Shown here in pieces: positions 47,057 to 56,579 of a stretch of 64,000 nucleotides of DNA. Position 1 is the first letter of the stretch. Every line of letters starts with the position of its first letter. The notes beneath the pieces were generated by a model that had not been told where the DNA came from, ran no database searches, and saw only the letters and a program-made list of their open reading frames with translations. Position numbers and translations under genes: made by a program. The stretch is from Sediminicoccus sp. KRV36 (GTDB lineage: Bacteria; Pseudomonadota; Alphaproteobacteria; Acetobacterales; Acetobacteraceae). The DNA lies in the NCBI RefSeq assembly GCF_023243115.1, contig NZ_CP085081.1, forward strand, positions 1,426,001 through 1,490,000, given 5' to 3'.

Positions 47057-47686
47057 CTAGCGCGAATCGCGGGCCGTGAGCGCCGCGCGTGCGGCCGCCA
47101 TCACGCCGATGGCCGGGACGGTCAAGGGCGGCGCCTCCGGCATGAGGGCTGCCGCACCCGCCATAGAGGCCTGCGCCAGCACGATCCGGCCGGGCAAGCC
47201 CCGCGCCGTCTCGGCAATGCGGGCGTGATACGCGGCCAGATCGCCGGCCAGGAACATCGCCCAGGCGCCTTCCACCAGATGCAGATGCAATGTGGCGCCG
47301 GTCCGCGCCGCGGCGGCCTCGAAGACGGCCTGCGTGGGCGCGCGTGTGGTGGGGGCGGCGTAGAGCACCTGCACCCTGCCGCCCGTGCGTGTGGCCGCTT
47401 CCGCCAGGGCGCCATCGGCGCGCAGGACCGGCCGTGCCGCATCCTGCGCGAGTGCCGCGGCGGCGCCGATGGTGGAGCAGGTCAGCAGCACGGCATCCGC
47501 AACCTGCGCCAGATCATGCAGCAGCGTGGCTGCTTCACGCAGCGTGTCGGGCGTGGGCTCGCGCAGTAGCGCTGGATGCACATGATGCGTCAGCCGCAGT
47601 GCGCCGCCAGGCAAGGCCTGCGCCGCGGCCTCGAAGAGCGGGACGTTGCTGTGGGCCGTGTGCAGGCAGGCGATGGTCAGGGGCAT
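47057..47686 (-). CDS. Asp/Glu racemase-fold protein (paralogue of 39429)
   Basis: A 209-residue protein of the aspartate/glutamate racemase fold. It shares with the protein at 39429 the layout of an N-terminal LxxxHTAH/HALRH strand, LLTCSTIG as the first Cys motif, and a late motif VLAQASMAG where racemases have LGCTHYP. The second Cys is again absent. The function is unknown. It lies upstream of the ParA unit with a 33-bp gap. Confidence 0.75.
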   Translation of the reverse strand: MPLTIACLHTAHSNVPLFEAAAQALPGGALRLTHHVHPALLREPTPDTLREAATLLHDLAQVADAVLLTCSTIGAAAALAQDAARPVLRADGALAEAATRTGGRVQVLYAAPTTRAPTQAVFEAAAARTGATLHLHLVEGAWAMFLAGDLAAYHARIAETARGLPGRIVLAQASMAGAAALMPEAPPLTVPAIGVMAAARAALTARDSR

Positions 47687-47926
47687 GTGTCCTGTTAGGG
47701 CATCCGCCGTGCAAACGGAAACGCGCGGGCGGATCAGGATGCCTGAACACTCTCCAGCTGGAGCCCGGGGCTTGGGGGCTTGTGCGCGGCCATGCTCCAG
47801 GTGCGAAGCCGCGCGGTGCATGATGGCCGGATGAACTCTTGGACATCCGCGCGGAAACCCTCATCTCCGAGCAAGCTTGTCGGCTATAGGCGATCCCTGT
47901 CCATTTCCTTGCGCAAGGATGCAGCC

Positions 47927-48385
47927 ATGACCGTCGGTGCCGTGCTCAGCCAAAAGGGTTCTTCCGTCATTTCGGTGTTGCCCGAATCCATGGTGATGGA
48001 GGCGGCCGAGATCATCTCGCGCCAGCGCATCGGCGCCGTGGTCGTCTGTGATGCCGAGGGCGCCCTGGTCGGTATCCTCAGTGAGCGCGATGTGGTGCGT
48101 GGCCTGACACAGCACGGCGCCGGCCTGCTTGATCTGCGCGTCTCGGCGCTGATGACGCATGAGGTGCAGGTCGTCACCGCCGCCACCTCGGTGCATGAGG
48201 CGATGGAGGTGATGGATGCCGGCTATTTCCGCCATCTGCCCGTGGTCGACTCCGATCGGCGGCTCTGCGGCATTGTCTCGATCCGTGACCTGGTGCGCTA
48301 CCGCATCAACAGCCAGCAGAGCGATGTGGAGTCGCTGCAGGCCTATGTGATCGGGCGTGGCTACGGCCTGGGCCGCGTGGCCTGA
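47927..48385 (+). CDS. Tandem CBS-domain protein
   Basis: A 152-residue protein made of two CBS domains (a Bateman module). Repeat one: VISVLPESMVMEAAEIISRQRIGAVVV..LVGILSERDVVRGL. Repeat two: VQVVTAATSVHEAMEVMDAGYFRHLPVVDSDRRLCGIVSIRDLV. Such modules bind adenine nucleotides and regulate partner enzymes or channels. The ATG has AAGGA 8 nt upstream. It is convergent with the cytochrome gene. Confidence 0.93.
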   Translation: MTVGAVLSQKGSSVISVLPESMVMEAAEIISRQRIGAVVVCDAEGALVGILSERDVVRGLTQHGAGLLDLRVSALMTHEVQVVTAATSVHEAMEVMDAGYFRHLPVVDSDRRLCGIVSIRDLVRYRINSQQSDVESLQAYVIGRGYGLGRVA

Positions 48386-48466
48386 TGGCCGGTCAGGCCG
48401 CTGGCCACCTGGCCGAGGCCTGTCTCGGGGGGCGTGAAGCCTGGCTTCCCGCACCCGCAAGCCGCA

Positions 48467-48808
48467 TCAGTTGAGGAAGGGATTTCGCCCCCGCGCCGGG
48501 GCGGAGCGGGCGCCGAAATGCTGCGCCAGGTAGTCCACGATCAGGGTGCGCTCGGCGCCCTCCAGCGGGTTCATCCCGTGCTTTTCCGTCATCCAGTCCA
48601 TCAGCCCGTCCCATTGGTCCCGGCGAAAGCCGCTGCGCCGGATGATCGCGCTGCTGTGGCAGGCCGTGCAGGTGTAGAACACCTCCTCCTGGCCATTTCC
48701 GGCCGGCAGGACCGAGGGGTCCTCGCCGCCCGGGGCGTCGGGGTTGGCGGGCGCCTGGGCCAGGGCGGCCCCGGCCAGGCACACGCCGAGCAGAATGAGG
48801 CGCCGCAT
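48467..48808 (-). CDS. Monohaem cytochrome c, electron acceptor of the sulfite-oxidase-like enzyme
   Basis: A 113-residue exported cytochrome. The signal peptide is MRRLILLGVCLAGAALAQ and the haem site is CTACH (Cys47, Cys50, His51). It is similar to SorB-type subunits and overlaps the preceding molybdo-enzyme stop by 1 nt (TGATG). It would take electrons from sulfite oxidation. The function follows from the linked gene. Confidence 0.85.
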   Translation of the reverse strand: MRRLILLGVCLAGAALAQAPANPDAPGGEDPSVLPAGNGQEEVFYTCTACHSSAIIRRSGFRRDQWDGLMDWMTEKHGMNPLEGAERTLIVDYLAQHFGARSAPARGRNPFLN

Positions 48809-50124
48809 CAGCCGACCAGCACCGCGGCGCGGCTGATGGGATTGGCCGAATAGCCCTGCGGGTTCCAGTTGGCCGCAGCCAGTGGCTGCATCAGGCCCTG
48901 GCTGTCCGTCGCGCGGTACCAGATTTCGAAATACCCGTCGGATGGCAAAGTCACGCGGCCCTGCCAGCGTTGCCAGGCATGGCGATTGGCGGGCGCTGCC
49001 ACCTGCATGGCCGTCCAGCTCGCGCCGAAATCCACGCTGACATCCACAGCGCGCACCGTCAGATCCCCGGCCCAGGCGGCGCCGCGCAGGTCCAGGCTGC
49101 GCGTGCCGGCCGGCAGCCGTGAGCCATGCGCATGCGAGGAGAGGATGGAGCGCACCGGCATGCTGTGCATGTCCGTGAAATCCGCACCGTTGTTGTTGCT
49201 GCCCGGAACGATGGGCCGCACCGGCACGCGATAGCTGGTGCCGCCCATGCCGGCGCCGTCATGCGGCTTGTCGCGCAGCCAGATGCGGGTGAGCCATTTC
49301 TGGCTGAGGCTGCCCGGCCAGCCCGGCGTCACCATCCGCAGCGGCGCGCCATGGATATGCGGGATGGGCGCGCCATTCAGCGCGAAGGCGATGATCGTAT
49401 CCTCATCCATCGCCTTGGCCAGCGGCATGCCGCGGCTGATCGCCTGGCGGTCGGTTGCGCCCGAGAGATGCGGGTCCGCCCCGAAATGCGCGGTGAAGAC
49501 GGCCGAGGGCTTCAGCCCGGCTGCCGTCAGCACGTCGCGCAGGCGCACGCCGGTCCATTCGCCATTGCTGATCGCGCCATTGCCCCATTGGTTGCCGCGC
49601 GTTTGCGGGGTGAAGAAGCTGCGGCCATTGCCGCCGCATTCCATCTGCAACTGGCGGGTCACGTTGGGGAAGCGCGTCCGCAACTCGCCAACCGTGAGTG
49701 AGAGCGGCGTGTTCACCTCGCCATCAATCGTCAGGCGCCAGGCATTGGGGTCGGTGGTCAGCGGCTCGGGGATTTGGCCATTATTGCGGACGAAGAAATG
49801 CCGGAAGCTGGTGACCGGCTCATCGAGCATATGTTCGGGTGTTTCGCCGACCAGCGGGCGGTCGCCCAGCAAGATGAGTTCGGCCTTGCCATCCATGCGG
49901 AACACGGCGGGCGCTGTCTGGGCCGCGGCCGGCCGGCTGAACAGCGCCGGGAGCAGGCCGCCCGGCATATGGCTGGCGAAGGGGATGGCACCGCCCACCG
50001 CAGCACCCATCGAGGCCAGCGCGGCAGCCTTGAGTGCCCCGCGTCGGCCCCAGACCAGGGCATCGGCCCTCTCGGGGTCATTGCGGTAGAGTTCCTGGAC
50101 CGATCGTTCGATCTTCTTGGCCAT
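48808..50124 (-). CDS. Sulfite oxidase-family molybdopterin enzyme (SorA/SoxC-like)
   Basis: A 438-residue periplasmic Mo-enzyme exported by Tat (VWGRRGALKAAALAS). The Mo-ligating Cys163 lies in LQMECGGNGR, a family-wide motif, and VRLRDVLTAAGLK, FALNGAPIPHIHGAPLRMVTPGWPG and the C-terminal Mo-co dimerisation domain follow. It oxidises sulfite (or a related sulfur or N-oxide substrate). The coupled cytochrome gene makes a SorAB-type sulfite dehydrogenase the best guess. SoxC of the Sox system is the alternative, but no other sox gene is present. Confidence 0.88.
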   Translation of the reverse strand: MAKKIERSVQELYRNDPERADALVWGRRGALKAAALASMGAAVGGAIPFASHMPGGLLPALFSRPAAAQTAPAVFRMDGKAELILLGDRPLVGETPEHMLDEPVTSFRHFFVRNNGQIPEPLTTDPNAWRLTIDGEVNTPLSLTVGELRTRFPNVTRQLQMECGGNGRSFFTPQTRGNQWGNGAISNGEWTGVRLRDVLTAAGLKPSAVFTAHFGADPHLSGATDRQAISRGMPLAKAMDEDTIIAFALNGAPIPHIHGAPLRMVTPGWPGSLSQKWLTRIWLRDKPHDGAGMGGTSYRVPVRPIVPGSNNNGADFTDMHSMPVRSILSSHAHGSRLPAGTRSLDLRGAAWAGDLTVRAVDVSVDFGASWTAMQVAAPANRHAWQRWQGRVTLPSDGYFEIWYRATDSQGLMQPLAAANWNPQGYSANPISRAAVLVG

Positions 50125-50150
50125 GTGAGTTCTCCCTTAACCCGCGCATT

Positions 50151-51605
50151 ATGTCGGTCATGAGACCAGCCACGGCAATCCCCCCGGAGCTTCTGACGCC
50201 CACCGAGATGGCGCAGGCTGATCGTCTGGCCGGCGCCGGACCGGCGCTGATGGAGGCCGCCGGGCGGGCCGTGGCGCTGGCCATTCTATCACGGTTTCGC
50301 CCCGCTCGGGTGCTGGTGCTGGCCGGGCCGGGGCATAATGGCGGCGATGGCTATGTGATCGCCCGGCGGCTGGAGCGCGCGGGCTGGGATGTGGCGGTCG
50401 CTGCCCTGGCTCCGCCCCGTGGCGATGCGCTGGTGGCAGCCGCCGCTTGGCGAGGGCCGATGCGGGATTTCTCCGTGGCCGAGGTGCGGCGCGCCGGCCT
50501 CATCGTGGATGCGGTGTTCGGTGCCGGGCTGGCGCGGCCGGTGGTTGGCCTGGTGGCCGAGGTTCTGGCGGCGGCAAGGGCGCCTATCATTGCCGTGGAT
50601 ATCCCCTCCGGTGTCTGCGGCGCCACCGGCGCGCTGCGCGGCTTTGCGGCCCAGGCGGCCCTGACGGTCACGTTTTTCCGCCGCAAGCCGGGCCATCTGC
50701 TGCTGCCGGGGCGTGATCTCTGTGGCGACTTGCTCCTCGCCGATATCGGCCTGCCGGCGGCCGTCCTGGACAGCATCCGCCCGCGGGCCTTCGCCAATGG
50801 GCCGGCACTCTGGTCCCTGCCGCGCCCGGATGCGACGACCCACAAGCACAGTCGCGGCCATGTCACCGTTCTCTCTGGCGCGGGAATGAGCGGCGCTGCC
50901 CTGCTCGCCGCGCGGGCGGCGCGGCGGGCGGGGGCCGGGCTGGTGACGCTCGCCTGCGCCGATGCGGCCAGCGCCGCATCGCACCGCCTGGCGGAGCCTG
51001 GCGCCCTGGTGCTGGAGGTGCGGGGCATGGGCGCGCTGCTCGGCCAGATCCTGGCGGATGTGCGGCGCGCGGTGGTCCTGCTGGGCCCTGGCCTGCCGCC
51101 CGATGCGACGACGCGCGGTGCCTTGGCGGCGTTGCTCGGGGCGGGCCGGCGCGTGGTGGCCGATGCGGGGGCGCTGACCGCCTGCGCGGGCCGGCCCGAA
51201 TTGCTGCGCGGCGCTGCCATCCTGACGCCGCATGCGGGCGAATTCGCGCGCGGCTTCGGCGCCCCCGGGGAGGATCGCCTGACTGCCGTGCGTGCAGCCG
51301 CGGCGCAGACCGGCGCCGTCGTGCTGCTGAAGGGCTCGGACAGTATCATCGCCGCCCCGGATGGGCGTGTGGCGATCAATCACAATGCCCCGCCCTGGCT
51401 CGCGACGGGGGGGACGGGCGATGTACTGGCGGGGTTGGCGGCGGCGCTGCTGGCCCAGGGCCTGCCCGCCTATGAAGCGGCCTGCGCTGCCGCCTGGCTG
51501 CAGGGCGAGGCGGCGCGGCGCATCGGCCCGGGGCTGCTCGCCGAGGACTTGCCCATGGCGCTGCCGCAGGCGTTCGTGGCGGCCGGCGGCGCTCCCGAAG
51601 CCTGA
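50151..51605 (+). CDS. nnr: Bifunctional NAD(P)H-hydrate epimerase / ADP-dependent dehydratase
   Basis: A 484-residue fusion that repairs hydrated NAD(P)H. The N-terminal epimerase part (about 1-205) has VLAGPGHNGGDGYVIARRL and PIIAVDIPSGVCGATG. The C-terminal dehydratase part (about 215-484) has ILTPHAGEFARGFG, VLLKGSDSIIAAPDG, NAPPWLATGGTGDVLAG and the ADP-binding region. Two Mets (50151 and 50160) are possible starts. It is divergent from the sulfite oxidase gene with a 26-bp gap. Confidence 0.92.
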   Translation: MSVMRPATAIPPELLTPTEMAQADRLAGAGPALMEAAGRAVALAILSRFRPARVLVLAGPGHNGGDGYVIARRLERAGWDVAVAALAPPRGDALVAAAAWRGPMRDFSVAEVRRAGLIVDAVFGAGLARPVVGLVAEVLAAARAPIIAVDIPSGVCGATGALRGFAAQAALTVTFFRRKPGHLLLPGRDLCGDLLLADIGLPAAVLDSIRPRAFANGPALWSLPRPDATTHKHSRGHVTVLSGAGMSGAALLAARAARRAGAGLVTLACADAASAASHRLAEPGALVLEVRGMGALLGQILADVRRAVVLLGPGLPPDATTRGALAALLGAGRRVVADAGALTACAGRPELLRGAAILTPHAGEFARGFGAPGEDRLTAVRAAAAQTGAVVLLKGSDSIIAAPDGRVAINHNAPPWLATGGTGDVLAGLAAALLAQGLPAYEAACAAAWLQGEAARRIGPGLLAEDLPMALPQAFVAAGGAPEA

Positions 51606-51620
51606 TGCCGCCTGGCCGCT

Positions 51621-54600
51621 TCAGGCGAAGATGAAGTCGGACGCGGCCAGCGTGGTGGGTGCGCCGAGGGAGATGCTGATGCTGTCGCTCCCCGCATTGG
51701 CCGAAACCACCACATAGGCCGGGTCCGACGGCGTTCCGTCACCGCCATAGGTGATTTGCAGATCCGCGAAGCCCACGCCGGCAAAGGCGGAAAAGTCAAT
51801 CTCATCCTCGCCCTGCGTGAAGTCGCGGATGCTGTCATTGCCGTGGCCTGCGGCGAAGGCGAAGCGATCCCGCCCGCTGCCGCCCTCATAGACCTGCGCA
51901 TCCGCGCCATCGAGGAAGACGTCATCGCCTTCGGTGCCGTGGAAGCTCTCGAAGCCGCTCACGCTGTTCCACGGGCTGGTGCCGAACATCATGCGGTTCT
52001 GCGCGACGTCGAGCGTCACGGCGAAGCCATAGAAGGCCGAGAGATCGAGATGGTCATCCCCGGCGCCGCCATCGAAGACATTGCCGACAAAGGTCAGCTC
52101 ATGCGTGGCGCCGCTGAAGAAGGCTGCGATCTGCAGGACGTCATCGCCGCCCTCCAGATAGATGTGGTTGATCCCCATGGTGATGCTGGCCGTGCCCTGG
52201 GCGCCCGCCGCGCCATCGGCACCCGCGATGCCGGCGAAGCTGGTCTCGGTCATGAAGCCGTCGCCCGCCACGCCGTCTTCGCCGATATCGGTGCTGCCCA
52301 GGCCCCCCGCGCCACCCATGCCGGCGGTCGCTTCCGCCTGCAGTCGGACCAGGGTGCTGGCCGGGTTCGCGACATAGCCGCCGATGCGCAGGTCGTTGAT
52401 GATGGCGGCCGCATCGCCGCCATCGCCGCCCCGGCCGCCCGCCCCGCCGATATCGCGGCCCGTCGTGATGTCGGTGATGGAGATGATTTCCTCGCCGAAC
52501 TGGGTTTCCGAGACGGTGCTCTGGTTGATGCCGGGCGCGCCGCCCGCGCCGCCCTGTCCACCCTGGCCACCCCGGGCGATGGAGAAGATGGTGAAGGAGA
52601 GGTCCCCTCCGCCAAAACCACCCCCCGCCGCCGCAACAAGGGAGATGGCGTCGCCACCGCGCCCACCGGCACCGCCCACCCCGCCTTCGCCACCATCGCC
52701 GGCCAGGCTCAGATCGGCATCGAAGCGCCCGATGCCGCCCGCGCCGCCCTGGCTGCCATCGCCACCTGCGCCACCCAGGGCCGTGCTGTTCAATGTCAGT
52801 GCCGCGCGATTGGTGAAACTCGCATCGAAGCCGATAAGGAGCGCCTCGGCCTCGCCGCCTGCGCCGCCCGCACCGCCAGCGCCACCCATGCCGCCTTGCC
52901 CGGTGGTGTCGTTGACGCCGGCGATCACGGCGCCTGTGTTGGCGTTGACGTCCGTGTGATCGGCCTCAAGGGCGCTGTTCCCGCCTGCGCCGCCAACCGC
53001 GCCTTGGCCGCCAGAGCCCGCCCTCGCCGTGATTTCCAGCAGGAACATGTCATCCGCCAGTGCCGCCGGGTCATTGCCCAGGCGCGCGGTGAGGGAGCCT
53101 GCCCGCGCCGTCGCCGCACCGCCTGCCGTGCCCGCGCCGCCCGCCGCGCCATCGGCGCCATCCTGCACGACGCGCGTGTTGATCACCGGGCCAAAGATGA
53201 AGGTTTCAGCGCCCGCGGCGCCCGGGCTGCCATTCAGGCCGGCCATCCCATTGCCGCCTGTCACGCTGCCCACCAGGCTGAACCGGTCCGGCATGAAGCT
53301 TCCGGTCACGGAATCCGCGGCATCGAACAGCGTCAGATCCGAGGAGGTGCCGGGCAGCACCGGATCGGGGAGATCGCGCGTGACCGCCAGAACGATGCCC
53401 ACATCATCGCGATCCTCCACGGTGATGGTGACGCTGCGCACCAAGACGCGGTCATCGCTCGCATCATCGGGATCGGCCCCTGAGTCGCGCAGCCGCACGA
53501 TGATGTCGTGGCTGGCCAGGGTTTCGAAATCCAGCGTCTGCGTCGTGACCAGGCGGTCACCATCGAAGGTGAAGGCAGAGCCGACGGTCACAACCTCGAA
53601 GCTGACCTCGCCCACGGGGATGAAATCCAGCGCCTGCCAGGTGCCCACCACGGCCCCCGCCGAGAGATTTTCACTGACGGTCAGGTTGTTGGTGCCGAGG
53701 CCAGGCGCGCTGACCGCGATGGTGAAAGCCTCCGAATAGGATAGCCCGTAGCTGTCGGTCGCGGTGATGTTCAGGGTGACGCTCGCCTGGTCGGCGAAGT
53801 CGAAGGGCGTGCCGGCCACCCAGAGAAAGGCGCCGAAGGCGATGGTGAAGCGCGGGTCATCCACGGTGAAGGTGATGCTGTCGCCGGCATCGGGGTCGGT
53901 GGCGGTCAGGATGCCCACGCCGGAGAGGCCCGTGCCGCCATTGGCCGCGCCGGTAACGATGAGGGGCCCGGCAGCAAAGGCGATGTCGGTGGGCGCGCGG
54001 CCGGCCGCGAGGATCAGGTCATCGGCCCCGAGATCGGCCAGCGTCACATTGCGCAGCCGGGTAACCTCCCCAGGCGCGGTGTTGATGCGCAAGGTGGTCC
54101 CGACCTGCGTGGCGATGGCCTGGAACTGCGCCAGATTGCGGATCTCGAGCCCGCTGACATCCAGGCGGTCCCCCTCTGCCAGGTTGAAATCGCTGATGAA
54201 ATCCGTGCCGGCCGAGAGCCTGAAGACATCTGCCTCCGCGCCACCTTCCAGCACATCATCCCCGGTGCCACCATCGATCAGGTCCAGCCCCTCGCCGCCG
54301 CGCAACACATCGGCGCCCGCATCGCCGCGCAGGATGTCATCGCCGGCATTGCCCAGCAGCGTATCCTGGCCCGCCCCGCCCTCCAGGACATCATCGCCTT
54401 CGCCACCGCCCAGCCGGTCCTGGCCCTCGCCGCCCGAGAGGCTGTCCTGGCCGGCTTCACCGAAGAGCTGGTCATTGCCATCACCGCCCGAGAGCGCATC
54501 CTCGCCTGTGCCGCCGAACAGCGTGTCATGCCCGCCGCCGCCCTCGATGGTATCGTCGCCGACGCGCCCCAGCAGCCTGTCATCGCCCGCGCCGCCGGTC

Positions 54601-54989
54601 AGCGAGTCCCCGGCTTGCCCTCCCCGGACGAGGAGCTGCGTCGTGGCGGAAAGTGCCGTCCCGTCCAGCGTCAGCGTCCCGCGGAAGGCCCGCAACTCCA
54701 TCATGCCGCCAAAGGCGAGCGCGGCATTGGCCGAGAGCGTGATGCTGGTGGCACTGAGAGAGGCGAGGTCGAGCCGTTCGAAATTCAGCAGGCCCGCGAA
54801 GGCCGCATCGGTGACCACGAGCGGGCCGAGGCCGCGCAGATTGAGCGTGTCGAAGCCCCCCAGGGCGTTCTGCGCCAGGCCAGGCGCCAGCAGGCCCTGG
54901 ATCCCCGCCGTGCTGAACACATCGGCGCTGGCGGTGCCGAATTGGATCAGTGGCGCACCAGTGGTGCCGTGTATGGTGAAGGAGGCCAT
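51621..54989 (-). CDS. RTX repeat protein with cadherin-like and glycine-rich (PGRS-like) regions
   Basis: A 1122-residue acidic secreted protein, probably exported by a type I system. Residues ~122-265 hold about fifteen GGxGxDxLx nonapeptide (RTX) repeats that fold on Ca2+. Residues ~340-560 carry two cadherin-like blocks with DPDAGD and DSYGLSYSEAF-type patterns. Residues ~570-940 are a long Gly/Ala-rich region with many GGAGG and GGQGG units, similar in look to mycobacterial PGRS. The C-terminus returns to RTX-like repeats and ends in ASDFIFA, a typical uncleaved T1SS signal. No T1SS exporter genes are adjacent. The role (adhesin, surface layer or matrix protein) is not known. Confidence 0.85.
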   Translation of the reverse strand: MASFTIHGTTGAPLIQFGTASADVFSTAGIQGLLAPGLAQNALGGFDTLNLRGLGPLVVTDAAFAGLLNFERLDLASLSATSITLSANAALAFGGMMELRAFRGTLTLDGTALSATTQLLVRGGQAGDSLTGGAGDDRLLGRVGDDTIEGGGGHDTLFGGTGEDALSGGDGNDQLFGEAGQDSLSGGEGQDRLGGGEGDDVLEGGAGQDTLLGNAGDDILRGDAGADVLRGGEGLDLIDGGTGDDVLEGGAEADVFRLSAGTDFISDFNLAEGDRLDVSGLEIRNLAQFQAIATQVGTTLRINTAPGEVTRLRNVTLADLGADDLILAAGRAPTDIAFAAGPLIVTGAANGGTGLSGVGILTATDPDAGDSITFTVDDPRFTIAFGAFLWVAGTPFDFADQASVTLNITATDSYGLSYSEAFTIAVSAPGLGTNNLTVSENLSAGAVVGTWQALDFIPVGEVSFEVVTVGSAFTFDGDRLVTTQTLDFETLASHDIIVRLRDSGADPDDASDDRVLVRSVTITVEDRDDVGIVLAVTRDLPDPVLPGTSSDLTLFDAADSVTGSFMPDRFSLVGSVTGGNGMAGLNGSPGAAGAETFIFGPVINTRVVQDGADGAAGGAGTAGGAATARAGSLTARLGNDPAALADDMFLLEITARAGSGGQGAVGGAGGNSALEADHTDVNANTGAVIAGVNDTTGQGGMGGAGGAGGAGGEAEALLIGFDASFTNRAALTLNSTALGGAGGDGSQGGAGGIGRFDADLSLAGDGGEGGVGGAGGRGGDAISLVAAAGGGFGGGDLSFTIFSIARGGQGGQGGAGGAPGINQSTVSETQFGEEIISITDITTGRDIGGAGGRGGDGGDAAAIINDLRIGGYVANPASTLVRLQAEATAGMGGAGGLGSTDIGEDGVAGDGFMTETSFAGIAGADGAAGAQGTASITMGINHIYLEGGDDVLQIAAFFSGATHELTFVGNVFDGGAGDDHLDLSAFYGFAVTLDVAQNRMMFGTSPWNSVSGFESFHGTEGDDVFLDGADAQVYEGGSGRDRFAFAAGHGNDSIRDFTQGEDEIDFSAFAGVGFADLQITYGGDGTPSDPAYVVVSANAGSDSISISLGAPTTLAASDFIFA

Positions 54990-55124
54990 GTTCGTTCGCT
55001 CACCTTATTTTAATATCAAGTTAAGCAATCGAGGCTTCACCCTGTCCATCGGGATTGCGTGTTTTCTCGCTTTATTTCCGAATGTTTCCGCGCTAGACTC
55101 AAGCCTGAGAATGGGAGTTGCCTG

Positions 55125-56525
55125 ATGCCCGATACGGTTTTGTCGCCGCCCGACTCCCTGGTGGACCGCGCGCTCCGCCGCGTTACCGGCCTCTGGCGTG
55201 ACATGGCCGACCGGGTGGGCGGGCGCGACGAGGTCGAGGATGTGGCCGCCCAGATGCAGGCCTGCCTTGCGGCGCGTGGTGGCGAGGTCTCGGCCCGCGC
55301 GCGTGCCGCGAAGCTTGCCGCCGCCTATCGCGGCTTCTCCGAGGTGGAGCGCGTGCTGTTCCTGCGCATCCTGGCCGGCTTCGATGCCGACCCCAAGGCC
55401 GTCGAGCGCGCGATTGGGGAATGGACCAAAGCCAGTGACGGGCCGGGCAAGGCTGCCGCCAAGGTGCGGCTGCGCCGGGCGCTTGAAAGTCCCCGCATCC
55501 GGCTGCTGACGCAGTTCACCGCCATCCCCGACGGCATGAAGCTCCTGGTGGATTTGCGCGCCGATGTGCTGCGCGCCGCCGAGACCGATCCGTTGCTGGA
55601 AGCCCTGGAGGCTGATCTCAAGACGCTGCTCACCTCCTGGTTTGACCTCGGCTTCCTGGAGTTGCGCCGGATTGACTGGAACAGCCCGGCGGCCCTGCTG
55701 GAAAAGCTGATCCGCTACGAGGCGGTGCACCGGATCGAAAGCTGGGACGACCTCAAGAACCGTCTGGATTCGGACCGCCGCTGCTACGCCTTTTTTCACC
55801 CGCGCATGCCCGAGGAGCCGCTGATCTTCGTCGAGATCGCGCTGATGAAGGGTCTGGCCGGCTCGGTGCAGGCGCTGCTCGACCCCAAGGCCGAGGTGAT
55901 GGACCCGAATCTGGCGGATACCGCCATTTTCTATTCCATCAACAACTGCCAGCGCGGGCTGGATGGCATTGCGTTCGGCAATTTCCTCATCAAGCGCGTG
56001 GTCGAGGTGCTGGGCCAGGAATTCCGTGGCCTGAAGCAATTCGCCACACTTTCGCCCGTGCCGGGCTTCTGCCGCTGGCTTTCCGCGCGTGATGATGCCG
56101 GTGATCCAGGCCTCCTGCTGCCCGATGAAGTGACCGCCATCCGCACCGCGGCCGGCGCGCCGGCCGAGACCTCGCCCGGCGCTGCGCTGCATCTGCTGTT
56201 GGTCCGCAAGGAATGGTCGCCCGCGGTGACGAAGGTGCTGGAGCCTGTGCTGGTGCGCCTCTGCGCCCGTTTCGTCGCGCTGGAGACCGGCCGCAACCCG
56301 AAGCGGGCGGCTGACCCCGTGGCGCATTTCCATCTTTCAAACGGCGCCCGGGTGGAGCGGATCAACTGGCGCGCGGATACATCGGTCAAGGGCATGCGGG
56401 AAAGTGCGGGCCTGATGGTGAACTACCTCTACGATCCGGAATATATTGAAGATAACCACGAGGCCTATGCGGGTGAGGGCAAGCGCGCCATGGCCAGCGC
56501 CGTGCGCAAGCTGGTGAAGGGGTAG
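55125..56525 (+). CDS. Malonyl-CoA decarboxylase
   Basis: A 466-residue MCD-family enzyme that decarboxylates malonyl-CoA to acetyl-CoA. Family blocks include RCYAFFHPRMPEEPLIFVEIALMKGLAGSVQALL, AIFYSINNCQRGLDGIAFGNFLIKRVVE, FATLSPVPGFCRWL and VAHFHLSNGARVERINWRADTS, which contains the conserved active-site His/Ser region. The N-terminus forms the helical domain. GGGAG precedes the ATG. It is followed 54 bp later by an AceE-like enzyme on the same strand. No malonyl-CoA synthetase (MatB) is in the window. Confidence 0.93.
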   Translation: MPDTVLSPPDSLVDRALRRVTGLWRDMADRVGGRDEVEDVAAQMQACLAARGGEVSARARAAKLAAAYRGFSEVERVLFLRILAGFDADPKAVERAIGEWTKASDGPGKAAAKVRLRRALESPRIRLLTQFTAIPDGMKLLVDLRADVLRAAETDPLLEALEADLKTLLTSWFDLGFLELRRIDWNSPAALLEKLIRYEAVHRIESWDDLKNRLDSDRRCYAFFHPRMPEEPLIFVEIALMKGLAGSVQALLDPKAEVMDPNLADTAIFYSINNCQRGLDGIAFGNFLIKRVVEVLGQEFRGLKQFATLSPVPGFCRWLSARDDAGDPGLLLPDEVTAIRTAAGAPAETSPGAALHLLLVRKEWSPAVTKVLEPVLVRLCARFVALETGRNPKRAADPVAHFHLSNGARVERINWRADTSVKGMRESAGLMVNYLYDPEYIEDNHEAYAGEGKRAMASAVRKLVKG

Positions 56526-56579
56526 CCACGTCAGGGCGGGTTCGCGCTAAGCTGGGACAAACGCCAGGAACGATCCGCC

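Noticed and set aside
51756..53483. A 575-residue plus-strand frame opposite the RTX gene
   Set aside because: The Ala/Arg-rich product has no family match and is antisense to clear RTX and glycine-rich repeats.
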